Below are positions 43,749-53,528 of a stretch of DNA of 64,000 nucleotides, piece by piece. The notes below the pieces were generated by a model. The model made no database searches. It was not told the DNA's origin and saw nothing but the letters and a program-made list of their open reading frames with translations. Each line of letters opens with the position of its first letter. Position 1 is the stretch's first letter. The position numbers were made by a program, and so were the translations under genes. The stretch comes from Flavobacterium sp. I-STPP5a (GTDB lineage Bacteria > Bacteroidota > Bacteroidia > Flavobacteriales > Flavobacteriaceae), in contig NZ_VHLM01000010.1 of the NCBI RefSeq assembly GCF_009764685.1, forward strand, positions 124,001 to 188,000. Direction: 5' to 3'.

Positions 43749-45545
43749 ATGAAACACATAAGGAATTTTTGCATTATTGCACATATTGATCACGGGAAAA
43801 GTACGCTTGCAGACCGTTTACTAGGTGCTACACAAACTGTAACTGCTCGTGAAGAAAAGGCGCAATTGCTTGACAATATGGACTTGGAGCGTGAACGTGG
43901 TATTACAATTAAAAGTCACGCAATTCAGATGGAGTACACCTACAAGGGTGAGGAATACATCTTGAATTTAATTGACACTCCGGGACACGTTGATTTTTCG
44001 TATGAAGTTTCTCGATCCATTGCGGCTTGCGAAGGTGCGCTTTTGATTGTGGATGCAGCGCAGAGTATTCAGGCACAAACGATCTCAAATTTATACCTAG
44101 CTTTAGAAAACGATTTGGAAATTATTCCGGTTTTAAACAAAGTAGATTTACCAAGTGCCAACCCTGAAGAGGTGAGCGATGATATTATTGATTTGTTGGG
44201 TTGCGACCTAGAGGATATTATTCACGCCTCTGGAAAAACTGGTTTTGGTGTCGAAAATATATTAGCAGCAATTATTGAAAAAATTCCTGCTCCAAAAGGA
44301 AATGTTGACGAGCCTTTGCAAGCTTTGATTTTTGACTCTCATTACAACCCGTTTAGAGGTATTGAGGTTATTTTTAGAGTAGTAAATGGAGAAATTAGAA
44401 AAGGGCAAAAAATTAAATTCATGGCTACTGGCAATGAATATTTTGCTGATGAAATAGGTACTTTGAAACTCAATCAAGTGCCAAAACAAGTGATTTCAGC
44501 AGGTGATGTTGGGTACTTAATTTCTGGAATTAAAGAGGCGAAAGAAGTAAAAGTAGGTGATACACTTACGGATGCAAAAACGCCAACAACAAATATGATT
44601 ACGGGTTTTGAGGATGTAAAACCAATGGTTTTTGCCGGTATTTACCCTGTTGATACAGAGGATTATGAAGATTTGCGTGCCTCGATGGAAAAACTACAAT
44701 TGAACGATGCTTCGCTTGTATTTTTGCCTGAGAGTTCAGCGGCTTTAGGTTTTGGTTTCCGATGTGGATTCTTAGGAATGCTACACATGGAAATTATCCA
44801 AGAACGATTGGAGCGAGAGTTTGACATGACTGTAATCACGACGGTTCCTAACGTTTCGTATTTGGCGTATACCAAAAAAGATCCGGAAACACCGTTTATC
44901 ATTAATAACCCATCTGATTTACCAGAACCTTCACGTTTAGACCGTGTAGAGGAGCCTTTTATCAAGGCAACTATCATCACTAAAGCTGATTTTGTGGGTA
45001 ACGTAATGAGTTTGTGTATTGAAAAACGTGGTGTCATTACCAATCAAACTTACTTGACAACAGAGCGTGTTGAATTGAACTTTGACATGCCACTAGCCGA
45101 GATTGTATTTGACTTTTACGATAGATTGAAAACGGTTTCTAAAGGGTATGCCTCATTTGACTACTCTCCAATAGGAATGCGTACATCGAAATTAGTTAGA
45201 CTTGATGTATTATTGAACTCGCAATCTGTAGATGCTTTGTCTGCGTTGATACACGAGAGTAATGCCTACAACATTGGTAAAAAAATGTGTGAGAAATTGC
45301 GCGAATTGATTCCGAGACAGCAATTTGACATTCCGATTCAAGCGGCCATTGGTGCTAAAATTATTGCGCGTGAAACGATCAAAGCATTGCGTAAAGACGT
45401 TACAGCAAAATGTTACGGAGGAGATATTTCTCGTAAACGTAAATTATTAGAAAAACAGAAAAAAGGTAAAAAGAGAATGCGATTGGTAGGGAATGTTGAA
45501 ATTCCTCAAGAAGCTTTCATGGCGGTGTTAAAGTTGAATGATTAA
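43749..45545 (+). CDS. lepA: Elongation factor 4 (LepA)
   Basis: The 598-residue ribosomal GTPase has the G1 loop [10 protein letters not shown] (about 10-19), G2 R-G-I-T-I-K, G3 D-T-P-G-H-V-D-F and G4 N-K-V-D. The C-terminal LepA-specific domain ends in [16 protein letters not shown]. It back-translocates or remodels stalled ribosomes. The last six codons (V-L-K-L-N-D) and stop recur at 52995-53013 beyond the dab block. No hairpin terminator follows lepA directly, which is unusual and fits the idea that something was inserted here. Confidence 0.96.
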   Translation: MKHIRNFCIIAHIDHGKSTLADRLLGATQTVTAREEKAQLLDNMDLERERGITIKSHAIQMEYTYKGEEYILNLIDTPGHVDFSYEVSRSIAACEGALLIVDAAQSIQAQTISNLYLALENDLEIIPVLNKVDLPSANPEEVSDDIIDLLGCDLEDIIHASGKTGFGVENILAAIIEKIPAPKGNVDEPLQALIFDSHYNPFRGIEVIFRVVNGEIRKGQKIKFMATGNEYFADEIGTLKLNQVPKQVISAGDVGYLISGIKEAKEVKVGDTLTDAKTPTTNMITGFEDVKPMVFAGIYPVDTEDYEDLRASMEKLQLNDASLVFLPESSAALGFGFRCGFLGMLHMEIIQERLEREFDMTVITTVPNVSYLAYTKKDPETPFIINNPSDLPEPSRLDRVEEPFIKATIITKADFVGNVMSLCIEKRGVITNQTYLTTERVELNFDMPLAEIVFDFYDRLKTVSKGYASFDYSPIGMRTSKLVRLDVLLNSQSVDALSALIHESNAYNIGKKMCEKLRELIPRQQFDIPIQAAIGAKIIARETIKALRKDVTAKCYGGDISRKRKLLEKQKKGKKRMRLVGNVEIPQEAFMAVLKLND

Positions 45546-45611
45546 AAATATAATTATACGCTTTTATTATTTTTTTTTAATAGTTTTGCTTGACGACTAC
45601 TTATTATTACA

Positions 45612-45980
45612 ATGATTAAAAAAATATTATTCCTACTCACAATTCTCACATACTTTGTATGTGGGAATTTTTCGTATGGAAATAATACACCGCAAGTCAG
45701 TACCAATTCTAAGAATTATAAAGTAGAGCACGCAAAATCTTATGGATTTTCTGCTCTAAATGAAATTGAAAATGATTTTGAATTTATCAATTTTGACATT
45801 GAAGAAGATGTTGAATTTGGTGATGATTTAGAAAAATGTTTCACTGGAGTTAGTTCTAATTTTGGTTTATTTTCATATTCCAAAAATCAAAAAATCTACA
45901 ATAAAACACTTTTTTGTATCCTACAAAAGAGTATTCCTTTATACGATCTTTTCTGCAACTGGAAGCTTAATTTAAGTTAA
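45612..45980 (+). CDS. Small exported protein, unknown
   Basis: The 122-residue product has a signal peptide (cleaved near residue 23, after S-Y-G), an acidic middle (E-I-E-N-D-F-E-F-I-N-F-D-I-E-E-D-V-E-F-G-D-D) and three cysteines. The short end I-P-L-Y-D-L-F-C-N-W-K-L reminds me of other small flavobacterial exported ORFs found before transport genes, without a known role. It lies 66 bases before dabA in the same direction and may be part of that unit. Confidence 0.55.
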   Translation: MIKKILFLLTILTYFVCGNFSYGNNTPQVSTNSKNYKVEHAKSYGFSALNEIENDFEFINFDIEEDVEFGDDLEKCFTGVSSNFGLFSYSKNQKIYNKTLFCILQKSIPLYDLFCNWKLNLS

Positions 45981-46046
45981 TATAACATTTATAACTGTTT
46001 GCTAAACAAGCAAATAAATATTGTTATTAACTTAATTTAGAATACA

Positions 46047-48539
46047 ATGAATTTAACTTCATTGCGATTTGTGGAAGAAGCAACTCTTCACAAACTTTCG
46101 CATTTTCTACCTGCACAAAATCCGTTGAAAGACTTTGTGCATCATAACACATTACATGCTTTTCAGGATAAAGATTTCTTTACTGCCTTACAAGAATCAT
46201 CTGAAATATTTGGTTACAAAACATTTTTACCTCTTTCTGATTTTAGAAATAAGTTAAAAAACAACCAAATAAATGAGGCAATTCTAGATAAAATTATTTA
46301 TCAGAAAAAAGGAGAAGATAACTTTTCATCTTGGAAAGAAAATGTTCTGCATAAAAATTACGACGAAGCCATTTATCCAAAAATTGGAAAACTTAGAAGT
46401 CTATGGAAAGAGAAATATGCCATAAACTTAGACAAATCTACTCACGGTATTCTTTTTAGAATCTTATGTAGTTATTTAGATCAAGGCATTTCTGTTTGGG
46501 CATTTCCTGTTCATCAAGACGGGTTTTTAGCTTCTATAAAAGAATTAGATAAAAATGGTGTTTTTAGTATTTTTTCAACGGCAAGAGTTAAGAAATTACT
46601 AGAAGAAGACACTTCCATTTATAAATTACTTCAAATTTTAGTTGGAGACGGTTTGTATTTTGAAAATTATCTCTTTGATCAACAATTTTCTCATCCTGGA
46701 TGGAGCGGTATGATTGCCACTTTAGAAAGCAATCCGACTTCACTTTTAGATGAAAGAAAAATAACTTTAAAAGAACTTATTACTTTCGAGTTACTTTTAG
46801 AGATTGATGCATTAGATAAAAAATTTGGTGAGAACTGGGAACCTCTAATTACCAAAATCACATTTGAAGCTGAAAATTTATTTTCTCAATCGGCTTACTC
46901 AGAATATTTTGAAGTGCTTTGCATTTGGCAAGAAGCTTTTGAATGGACCTTTTACAACCAAGCCTTAACAGGTTTACAACATAAAACAAGTGTAAAAACC
47001 TCAGGGGAAAGCACAAAATTTCAAGCTTTCTTTTGTATGGACGACAGAGAATGTTCATTGCGTAGACATATTGAAGCTTTAGAACCAAGTGTAAAAACTT
47101 TTGGCGTAGCGGCATTTTTTAATTTCGAATTTTTCTATCAACCTGTAAATGGAAAGTTCTTTACCAAATTATGTCCAGCACCTGTGACTCCAAAATTTTT
47201 AATTAAAGAATTACCGAGAAAAAAGAAAAGCGCTAAAGATTATCATTACCATAAGAAATCGCATTCTTTAGTATTTGGTTGGCTTATTTCTCAAACTTTA
47301 GGGTATACCTCAGCGTTTAAATTGTTTTTAAATATTTTTAAACCGAGCATGTCACCAGCCACTTCTTCTTCATTTAAACATTTGAATAAGAAATCGCAAT
47401 TAATTATTGAAAACACCAATCCAAAGGAAACTATTGGAGGTTTACAAGTTGGTTTTTCAGTGGAAGAAATGGCAAACAGAGTGGAAGGGATTTTAAAAAG
47501 TATTGGTTTAGTGGAAAACTTCGCACCTCTTGTGTATGTGGTTGGCCACGGCGCAACTAGCGTAAACAACACCCATTTTGCCGGTTACGATTGCGGTGCA
47601 TGTAGCGGAAGACCAAGTAGCGTAAACGCGAAAGTATTAAGCTTCGCTGCAAATCATGTAAAAGTTCGTGAAATTTTGGCTGAAAGAGGTATTTTAATTC
47701 CAAACGAAACGCAGTTTTTACCCGCTTTACATGATACCACTAGAGATGAAATTGTTTTTTACGATGAAGCATTACTTTCTGTAGTAAACGCTTTTTCACA
47801 TAAAGAAAACAGCAAAACATTCACAGACGCTTTAGCAAATAATGCCAAAGAACGCTCTAGACGATTTGATACAATTGATTCTAACCTTAGCATTTCAAAA
47901 GTGCATGAGAAAATAAAAAATCGTTCGGTTTCACTATTTGAACCTCGACCTGAATTAAATCACGCGACAAATGCCATGTGTATTGTGGGAAGAAGAAGTG
48001 TTTCGGATCATGTGTTTCTAGACAGACGTTCATTCATGAATTCTTTTGATTATGAAGTAGATCCAAAAGGCGATTATTTAGCTGGAATTTTAAATGCCGT
48101 AGCTCCTGTTGGTGGCGGAATTAATTTAGAATATTATTTTTCTAGAGTCGACAATCACAAACTTGGTGCGGGTTCCAAATTGCCTCATAATGTTATGGGA
48201 TTAATTGGAGTTGCCAATGGAATTGATGGCGATTTACGACCAGGTTTACCTAGTCAAATGATTGAAGTTCACGATCCATTACGATTATTAATTGTAGTAG
48301 AACATTTTCCTGAAATTGTAAAATATGCCATAACAAAATCTCCTGCAACTTACGAATGGTTTATCAATAATTGGGTGAACTTGGTTGCCTTGCATCCAGA
48401 AACTAAGGAACTATATCGTTTTGTGAATGGTGAATTTGAAATTTACCAACCCGTTGCATTTAACATTCAAACTATCGAAAATTCTTTGGAATATGCGATA
48501 ACGAGTTCGGAAAATTTAAACATAACGCTACTAAAATAA
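46047..48539 (+). CDS. dabA: DabA (DUF2309), inorganic-carbon transport subunit
   Basis: The 830-residue soluble subunit belongs to DUF2309. Four predicted zinc ligands are in place: C330 and D332 in F-F-C-M-D-D-R-E, H501 in V-V-G-H-G-A and C516 in Y-D-C-G-A-C. The spacing (C-x-D; H and C 15 apart) equals that of characterised DabA, where this beta-carbonic-anhydrase-like site hydrates CO2 in one direction. Together with DabB it takes up inorganic carbon, driven by a cation gradient. The dabB start follows one base after the stop. In a heterotroph the likely use is to feed carboxylases at low CO2. Confidence 0.92.
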   Translation: MNLTSLRFVEEATLHKLSHFLPAQNPLKDFVHHNTLHAFQDKDFFTALQESSEIFGYKTFLPLSDFRNKLKNNQINEAILDKIIYQKKGEDNFSSWKENVLHKNYDEAIYPKIGKLRSLWKEKYAINLDKSTHGILFRILCSYLDQGISVWAFPVHQDGFLASIKELDKNGVFSIFSTARVKKLLEEDTSIYKLLQILVGDGLYFENYLFDQQFSHPGWSGMIATLESNPTSLLDERKITLKELITFELLLEIDALDKKFGENWEPLITKITFEAENLFSQSAYSEYFEVLCIWQEAFEWTFYNQALTGLQHKTSVKTSGESTKFQAFFCMDDRECSLRRHIEALEPSVKTFGVAAFFNFEFFYQPVNGKFFTKLCPAPVTPKFLIKELPRKKKSAKDYHYHKKSHSLVFGWLISQTLGYTSAFKLFLNIFKPSMSPATSSSFKHLNKKSQLIIENTNPKETIGGLQVGFSVEEMANRVEGILKSIGLVENFAPLVYVVGHGATSVNNTHFAGYDCGACSGRPSSVNAKVLSFAANHVKVREILAERGILIPNETQFLPALHDTTRDEIVFYDEALLSVVNAFSHKENSKTFTDALANNAKERSRRFDTIDSNLSISKVHEKIKNRSVSLFEPRPELNHATNAMCIVGRRSVSDHVFLDRRSFMNSFDYEVDPKGDYLAGILNAVAPVGGGINLEYYFSRVDNHKLGAGSKLPHNVMGLIGVANGIDGDLRPGLPSQMIEVHDPLRLLIVVEHFPEIVKYAITKSPATYEWFINNWVNLVALHPETKELYRFVNGEFEIYQPVAFNIQTIENSLEYAITSSENLNITLLK

Positions 48540-48540
48540 G

Positions 48541-50412
48541 ATGATGACAAATGAATTTTTATTAGTATTTATCATTATTCCTATTGTAGGATTTTTGATT
48601 AGTTTCTTTATTCCAGAAAAGAAAGAATCTTGGTTATCTTGGACGGCATTTACAACGGTTTTTGTGCAGTTGTTAGTGTTGTGTGCTTTTATAATTTACT
48701 GGATAGCAAATGGCGCTAAAGACTTAAACCTATTCGAAGTATCGTTAGTCAAAACAAATGACTACGACTTCTTTATAGATTTTTATTTCGACAAAGTAAC
48801 CGCGGTGTATTTATTCATCGGTGCTTTATTAACCTCAATGATAACTACATATAGTCGCTATTATTTACATCGAGAAAAAGGATACAAACGTTTTTTTATC
48901 ACAGTTTTATTCTTCTTTTTTGGATATAATTTAGCCATTTTATCAGGAAATTTTGAAACCTTATTTATCGGTTGGGAAATTATTGGAATTTCATCATTCT
49001 TACTAATTGGTTTTTACAGAGAACGTTATTTGCCTGTGAAAAATGCTTTCCGAGTATTCTCAATCTATAGAATTGGAGATGTTGGAATTATTTTAGCGAT
49101 GTGGGCTAGTCATCATTTGTTTCATGAAAACATCACTTTTATCCGACTACACAATTACGAATTGGTCAACGAACATTTGCAAAATCACACCTTAATTGGA
49201 TCGTTCATTGCCTTATGTTTGGCATGTGCGGCTGCAGTAAAATCAGCTCAAGTTCCCTTTTCTTCTTGGTTACCAAGAGCAATGGAAGGTCCTACGCCAT
49301 CAAGTGCTATTTTTTACGGTTCACTTTCGGTGCATTTAGGTGCTTTTTTAATGTTACGAACCATGCCTTTTTGGGAACACCAAACTTCAATGCGAATTGC
49401 TATTGGCGTAATGGGATTCACCACAAGTATCATTACCACATTAATAGCAAGAGTACAATCCTCCGTAAAAAGTCAAATTGCCTATAGTTCGATTTCTCAA
49501 ATTGGATTGATATTTATTGAAATTGCTTTAGGATTCGAAACATTAGCTTTATTTCATATCACTGGAAATGCGTTTTTAAGAACTTATCAATTATTGGTTT
49601 CACCATCTGTGGTAAGTTATTTAATCCGAGAACAATTTTACAATTTCGTACCTAAACAAGTAAGCAAAAGCATCCTTCCTAAAAAATTAGAAAATGCTTT
49701 ATATGTTTTAAGTATCAACGAATTTCACTTGGAAAAAATAATTAGAATTTTCCTTTGGAATCCTTTGAATACAATTGGTAACAAATTAAATTTCTTAAAC
49801 CTAAGAAAATTATTCTTCTTGTTTTTAAGCACGTATTTAGCCGGAAGCATCACTTTGTATTACAAGAATTCAATTCCAAGTTACGTGACTAATTATTTAC
49901 CTGAAGTTTTCGCTGCAATTGGATTGGTATTTGTTTTCAAAGCCTTTTCAGAAAGAAAAAGTCCGTTTGTAGCTTGGTTACTAATTGTTTTTAATCATTT
50001 CTGGATTGTGTTAGCCATTTTGTTTAACGAAAAAGTAAGCTATTATGAAATATCCCTTTATATCACAGGAATTGTAATTGCGGGAATTATTGGTTACATC
50101 GCTTTATTGAAATTAAAAACAATGGAAAAGAGAATTTTATTAAGTCAACATTCTGGACACGTTTATGAACATCCAAAATTTGCTTTCTTTTTCTTATTAG
50201 CAGCACTTGGCGTTACAGGTTTTCCAATTACTTCCACTTTTATTGGCGAAGATTTATTGTTTAGCCATATTGAAAGTCACCAAGTAGTTTTAGCATTTTT
50301 AGTGGCAAGTAGTTTTGTGGTTTCTGGAATAGCTGGCGTTAGAATTTACACCAGACTTTTCTTGGGAACACACATTAAAACCTATCACGAATTACCTTAT
50401 AAATCATCATAA
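48541..50412 (+). CDS. dabB: DabB, NuoL-like ion-conducting subunit
   Basis: The 623-residue protein has about 14 or more membrane helices and the proton-antiporter-M domain of the NuoL/MrpA family: S-R-Y-Y-L-H-R-E near 105, F-I-G-W-E-I-I-G-I-S-S-F-L-L-I-G-F, and a lysine helix K-S-A-Q-V-P-F-S-S-W-L-P-R-A-M-E-G-P-T-P. It lies directly after dabA, which fixes its identity as the DAB partner rather than a Complex I subunit; no other nuo or mrp genes are near. The order dabA-dabB is opposite to the order I recall from chemoautotrophs. Confidence 0.9.
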   Translation: MMTNEFLLVFIIIPIVGFLISFFIPEKKESWLSWTAFTTVFVQLLVLCAFIIYWIANGAKDLNLFEVSLVKTNDYDFFIDFYFDKVTAVYLFIGALLTSMITTYSRYYLHREKGYKRFFITVLFFFFGYNLAILSGNFETLFIGWEIIGISSFLLIGFYRERYLPVKNAFRVFSIYRIGDVGIILAMWASHHLFHENITFIRLHNYELVNEHLQNHTLIGSFIALCLACAAAVKSAQVPFSSWLPRAMEGPTPSSAIFYGSLSVHLGAFLMLRTMPFWEHQTSMRIAIGVMGFTTSIITTLIARVQSSVKSQIAYSSISQIGLIFIEIALGFETLALFHITGNAFLRTYQLLVSPSVVSYLIREQFYNFVPKQVSKSILPKKLENALYVLSINEFHLEKIIRIFLWNPLNTIGNKLNFLNLRKLFFLFLSTYLAGSITLYYKNSIPSYVTNYLPEVFAAIGLVFVFKAFSERKSPFVAWLLIVFNHFWIVLAILFNEKVSYYEISLYITGIVIAGIIGYIALLKLKTMEKRILLSQHSGHVYEHPKFAFFFLLAALGVTGFPITSTFIGEDLLFSHIESHQVVLAFLVASSFVVSGIAGVRIYTRLFLGTHIKTYHELPYKSS

Positions 50413-50476
50413 GAAGAAATAAGATTATAGACTTTTCGTAAATATTTAAATTATTAATAAAAACACATTCATTTAT

Positions 50477-52084
50477 ATGAACTCAAAAATAAAAAAATTC
50501 ATCCCTGCAGACGGAATTGCGGGATTAAAAGAAAATTTCTCATCAGATGCCATATCTGGTTTTATCGTATTTTTATTAGCGCTTCCTTTAAGTTTAGGAA
50601 TTGCCAAAGCATCAGAATTTCCACCAATTATGGGATTAATTACTGCCATTATTGGTGGTTTATTAGTCAGTTTAATTTCTGGTTCACGATTAACCATAAA
50701 AGGCCCAGCAGCTGGATTAATTGTAATTGTTGCCGGTGCTGTTGCTGAATTTGGAAAAGGCGATCCAATTTTAGGTTGGAAATTAGCCTTAGGCGCAATG
50801 GTTATTGCAGGTTTAGTTCAAATTTTATTTGGTGTTTTAAAATTGGGAAAACTTGCCGATTTCTTTCCGCTTTCAGCCATTCATGGTATGTTAGCCGCCA
50901 TTGGAATTATTATTATTGCCAAACAAATTCCAGTATTATTAAACGATAATCCTACACTTGCAAAAGGAAAAGGTCCGTTGGAATTACTAGCTAATATTCC
51001 GAATTTCATTATGAATTTAGACTATAAAGCGACTATTATTGGTGTGGTGAGTTTAGCTATTATGTTAGGTTGGCCATACATCAAAAACAAGTATATCAAA
51101 ATGTTTCCAGCACCACTTGTAGTTTTATTATTTGCTATTCCTGCCGAATTATACATGGATTTCGCACACACTGAACCTACTTATTCTTTGGTAAAAATTG
51201 GAAATTTAGTAGATAATATTAATTTCAATGCTAGTTTTGCTGGTATTTCACAAACAGGAACTTTTATCAAATTCGTCATTATGTTTGCTTTGGTTGGAAC
51301 GCTTGAAAGTTTATTAACCGTAAAAGCTATTGACTTAACGGATCCTTTCAAAAGAAAATCGGACGCTAATAAAGATTTAATTGCGGTTGGAATTGGAAAT
51401 GTTTTTGCTGCATTTTTAGGTGGTTTGCCAATGATTGCAGAAGTAGCTCGTAGCTCATCCAATGTGAACAATGGCGGGAAAACACGTTGGGCAAACTTCT
51501 TTCATGGTTTTTTCATTTTAGCATTTTTATTAGTCGCTTCTCCTTTATTAGAAATGATTCCGAATGCCGCATTAGCAGCGATGTTAGTTACGGTTGGAAT
51601 AAAATTAGCACATCCAAAAGAATTCATTCATACCTTTGAAATTGGAAAAGAACAATTAGCCATATTTTTAGTGACTATTTTCTTTACTTTGTTTGAAGAT
51701 TTATTAGTGGGTATTGCTGCAGGTATGGTTTTAAACATGATTATTCACTTATTACACGGAACTCCAATTTCATCATTTTTTAAAGCGCCAACTGAGGTCT
51801 CTTTCGAAGGAAATGAGTATTTAGTTACGATTAGCAAAGCGGCAATTTTCACTAATTTCTTAGGAATTAAAAGAAAATTAGAAGAAATCCCATACGGATT
51901 TAATGTTACCATCGACTTGAAAAATACTAAGCTTGTTGACAATTCTGTTATGGAAAACTTAGAACATTTTGTTCATGATTATGAATCGAATGGAGGAAAA
52001 ATAACCATTGTAGGATTAGAAAACCATACGGCTTTCTCGGCTCATCCAAAATCTTCAAGAAAAAATTTAAATTTTATAAATTAA
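50477..52084 (+). CDS. SulP-family anion (probable bicarbonate) transporter
   Basis: The 535-residue product has the SulP membrane domain with about 12-14 helices, beginning S-G-F-I-V-F-L-L-A-L-P-L-S-L-G-I-A and including I-S-G-S-R-L-T-I-K-G-P-A-A-G-L, and a short C-terminal STAS-like segment (about 455-520). SulP proteins carry sulfate or bicarbonate, and the placement 64 bases after dabB makes a Na+-coupled bicarbonate carrier of the BicA type likely. This assignment is from context only. Confidence 0.85.
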   Translation: MNSKIKKFIPADGIAGLKENFSSDAISGFIVFLLALPLSLGIAKASEFPPIMGLITAIIGGLLVSLISGSRLTIKGPAAGLIVIVAGAVAEFGKGDPILGWKLALGAMVIAGLVQILFGVLKLGKLADFFPLSAIHGMLAAIGIIIIAKQIPVLLNDNPTLAKGKGPLELLANIPNFIMNLDYKATIIGVVSLAIMLGWPYIKNKYIKMFPAPLVVLLFAIPAELYMDFAHTEPTYSLVKIGNLVDNINFNASFAGISQTGTFIKFVIMFALVGTLESLLTVKAIDLTDPFKRKSDANKDLIAVGIGNVFAAFLGGLPMIAEVARSSSNVNNGGKTRWANFFHGFFILAFLLVASPLLEMIPNAALAAMLVTVGIKLAHPKEFIHTFEIGKEQLAIFLVTIFFTLFEDLLVGIAAGMVLNMIIHLLHGTPISSFFKAPTEVSFEGNEYLVTISKAAIFTNFLGIKRKLEEIPYGFNVTIDLKNTKLVDNSVMENLEHFVHDYESNGGKITIVGLENHTAFSAHPKSSRKNLNFIN

Positions 52085-52087
52085 CAA

Positions 52088-52846
52088 ATGAAAAAATATA
52101 GTAATTTCTTAGTAGCTCTCGTTGGGCTAATAGGAATTCTGTTGCCAAATAGTTCAAACGCACAAGTAAAAACAAGTAATAACGATGTTTGGTTTCATTA
52201 TGTTGGAAAAAACATGTTAAGCCAAAAGTTATCGTTTACACTAGAAGCCACTATGCGATATGCCAACGGAGTTTCAGAAAAACAACAATATTTTGTGAGA
52301 CCCTCTTTTGATTATCAGTTTTCTAAAAAATTCAATGGTAGCATTGGTTACTCGCATTACAGCACGTATGTATATGGAAGTCCGGCTTTAAACAAAACAG
52401 ACATTCCTGAAGATCATGTTTGGATTCAAGGAACTTTTGTTCACTCGAATGGGAAATTTAAATTCACGCATCGTTTAAGAGATGAAAATAGGTTTGTTGG
52501 AATTGCAGTAAAAAATGGTACAGAATATTCCATTGATCATTACGATTATAGAAACAGATTGCGATATATGTTCTTGATGAATTATACTTTAACTAAGAAA
52601 GAGGACAAAGTAAAATTATTCGGGATTCTAGGCGATGAAGCTTTTTTCAATATTGGTTCCAATGCTGGAAAAACGTTCTTCAATCAAAATAGAATTATTG
52701 GAGGTTTAGGCTATAATATTGATAAAAACCAACAAATTCAACTGAGCTATATCCATCAGAACATTTGGAATTACACGAATACGTTACAAGAAAGTAATCC
52801 AACCGTTAGAATATCCTACATCACTAACATTAGTTTGTTTAAATAA
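52088..52846 (+). CDS. DUF2490-family outer-membrane protein
   Basis: The 252-residue product has a signal peptide (cleaved near residue 25, after S-N-A) and strands typical of DUF2490: V-W-F-H-Y-V-G-K-N, L-E-A-T-M-R-Y, F-V-R-P-S-F-D-Y-Q-F and F-T-H-R-L-R-D-E-N-R-F. It is probably a small outer-membrane beta barrel. It begins three bases after the sulP stop, so it is co-transcribed with it. It may form a pore for anions or have a structural role; nothing in the sequence decides this. Confidence 0.8.
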   Translation: MKKYSNFLVALVGLIGILLPNSSNAQVKTSNNDVWFHYVGKNMLSQKLSFTLEATMRYANGVSEKQQYFVRPSFDYQFSKKFNGSIGYSHYSTYVYGSPALNKTDIPEDHVWIQGTFVHSNGKFKFTHRLRDENRFVGIAVKNGTEYSIDHYDYRNRLRYMFLMNYTLTKKEDKVKLFGILGDEAFFNIGSNAGKTFFNQNRIIGGLGYNIDKNQQIQLSYIHQNIWNYTNTLQESNPTVRISYITNISLFK

Positions 52847-52991
52847 ATTTATACTTTGAAAGAAGTAGTGTTTTGATCAAATAAGAGATCTATATTTCAC
52901 ATTCCTATTATACAAAAATGATGGAACACCTTTGACCAAAACCTTTTGTAAGTTATAAATTAGCGCTAGTAGATGAAGTTGTATTTATAAG

Positions 52992-53013
52992 GGTGTTGAA
53001 ATTGAATGATTAA
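52992..53013 (+). pseudogene. Displaced copy of the lepA 3' end
   Basis: These 22 bases match 45524-45545, the end of lepA, at 20 of 22 positions. In the lepA frame both encode V-L-K-L-N-D-stop, and both differences are synonymous. Upstream, only weak similarity to lepA is left. It lies 146 bases after the last gene of the dab block. Confidence 0.55.
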
Positions 53014-53058
53014 TCTTGTTTTTAGAAAATAGAATAAAGAACAAAAAATATAGAGAAG

Positions 53059-53089
53059 ACCTGATGATGTAAAAATTGTCAGGTTTTTT
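53059..53089 (+). terminator. Terminator after the lepA remnant
   Basis: ACCTGA pairs with TCAGGT across a 14-base loop, followed by six T. This could be the terminator that once followed lepA. Confidence 0.6.
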
Positions 53090-53405
53090 CTGTTTATTTT
53101 TGGCAGAGTAATTATTTTAAATTATGGAGATCATAGATGATTTTGAGTTACAACAAGCAGTTTTATTGGCAAAGAAATAAAAATAACAACTATAAACTTT
53201 TATTGCATTAATTCAGTTGAAGACATTCCAAGTTTAACATTCATCAGTAGTGTTTTTTAATGGTCTGGTAGAAATATAAGATTTAAAACGAACAAAATTT
53301 TAAGCTGGTTTGTTTTTTATTTTTGGCAAAATAGTTATCGCCTCTAGCATCTATGAAATGATTCAGTCCTTTAGAAAATTTAAAGCATAGATGATTTGAA
53401 TCTTG
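53082..53405. repeat. Two degenerate copies of a promoter-like module
   Basis: The block GG-TTT...TATTTTTGGCA occurs at 53082-53105 and again at 53307-53328, each followed by CATAGATGATTT (53132 and 53386). Each carries a perfect TAnnTTTG box. The first is followed by an 18-codon ORF (53124-53180, MEIIDDFELQQAVLLAKK) of doubtful reality. No gene is otherwise present in 52847-53752. Confidence 0.4.
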
Positions 53406-53434
53406 TTTTCACAAACATTCGATGAGTTCAATTG

Positions 53435-53454
53435 CCTTTGGCTTTAGCCAAAGG
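53435..53454. repeat. Short palindrome CCTTTGGCT-TT-AGCCAAAGG
   Basis: A 9 bp perfect stem with a 2-base loop. A shorter relative, TTGGCT-AA-AGCCAA, lies at 53502-53515. They look like members of one palindromic repeat type and lie just before the tandem array near pfkB. Confidence 0.7.
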
Positions 53455-53528
53455 TAAAATAGAGATTTTTTTCTGGCTTTAAACCAATTAGCACAATCCC
53501 TTTGGCTAAAGCCAATCAATAATTGAAT

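Noticed and set aside
44663-45043. 126-codon minus-strand ORF inside lepA
   Set aside because: Antisense shadow; low-complexity Ser/Arg/Lys composition.
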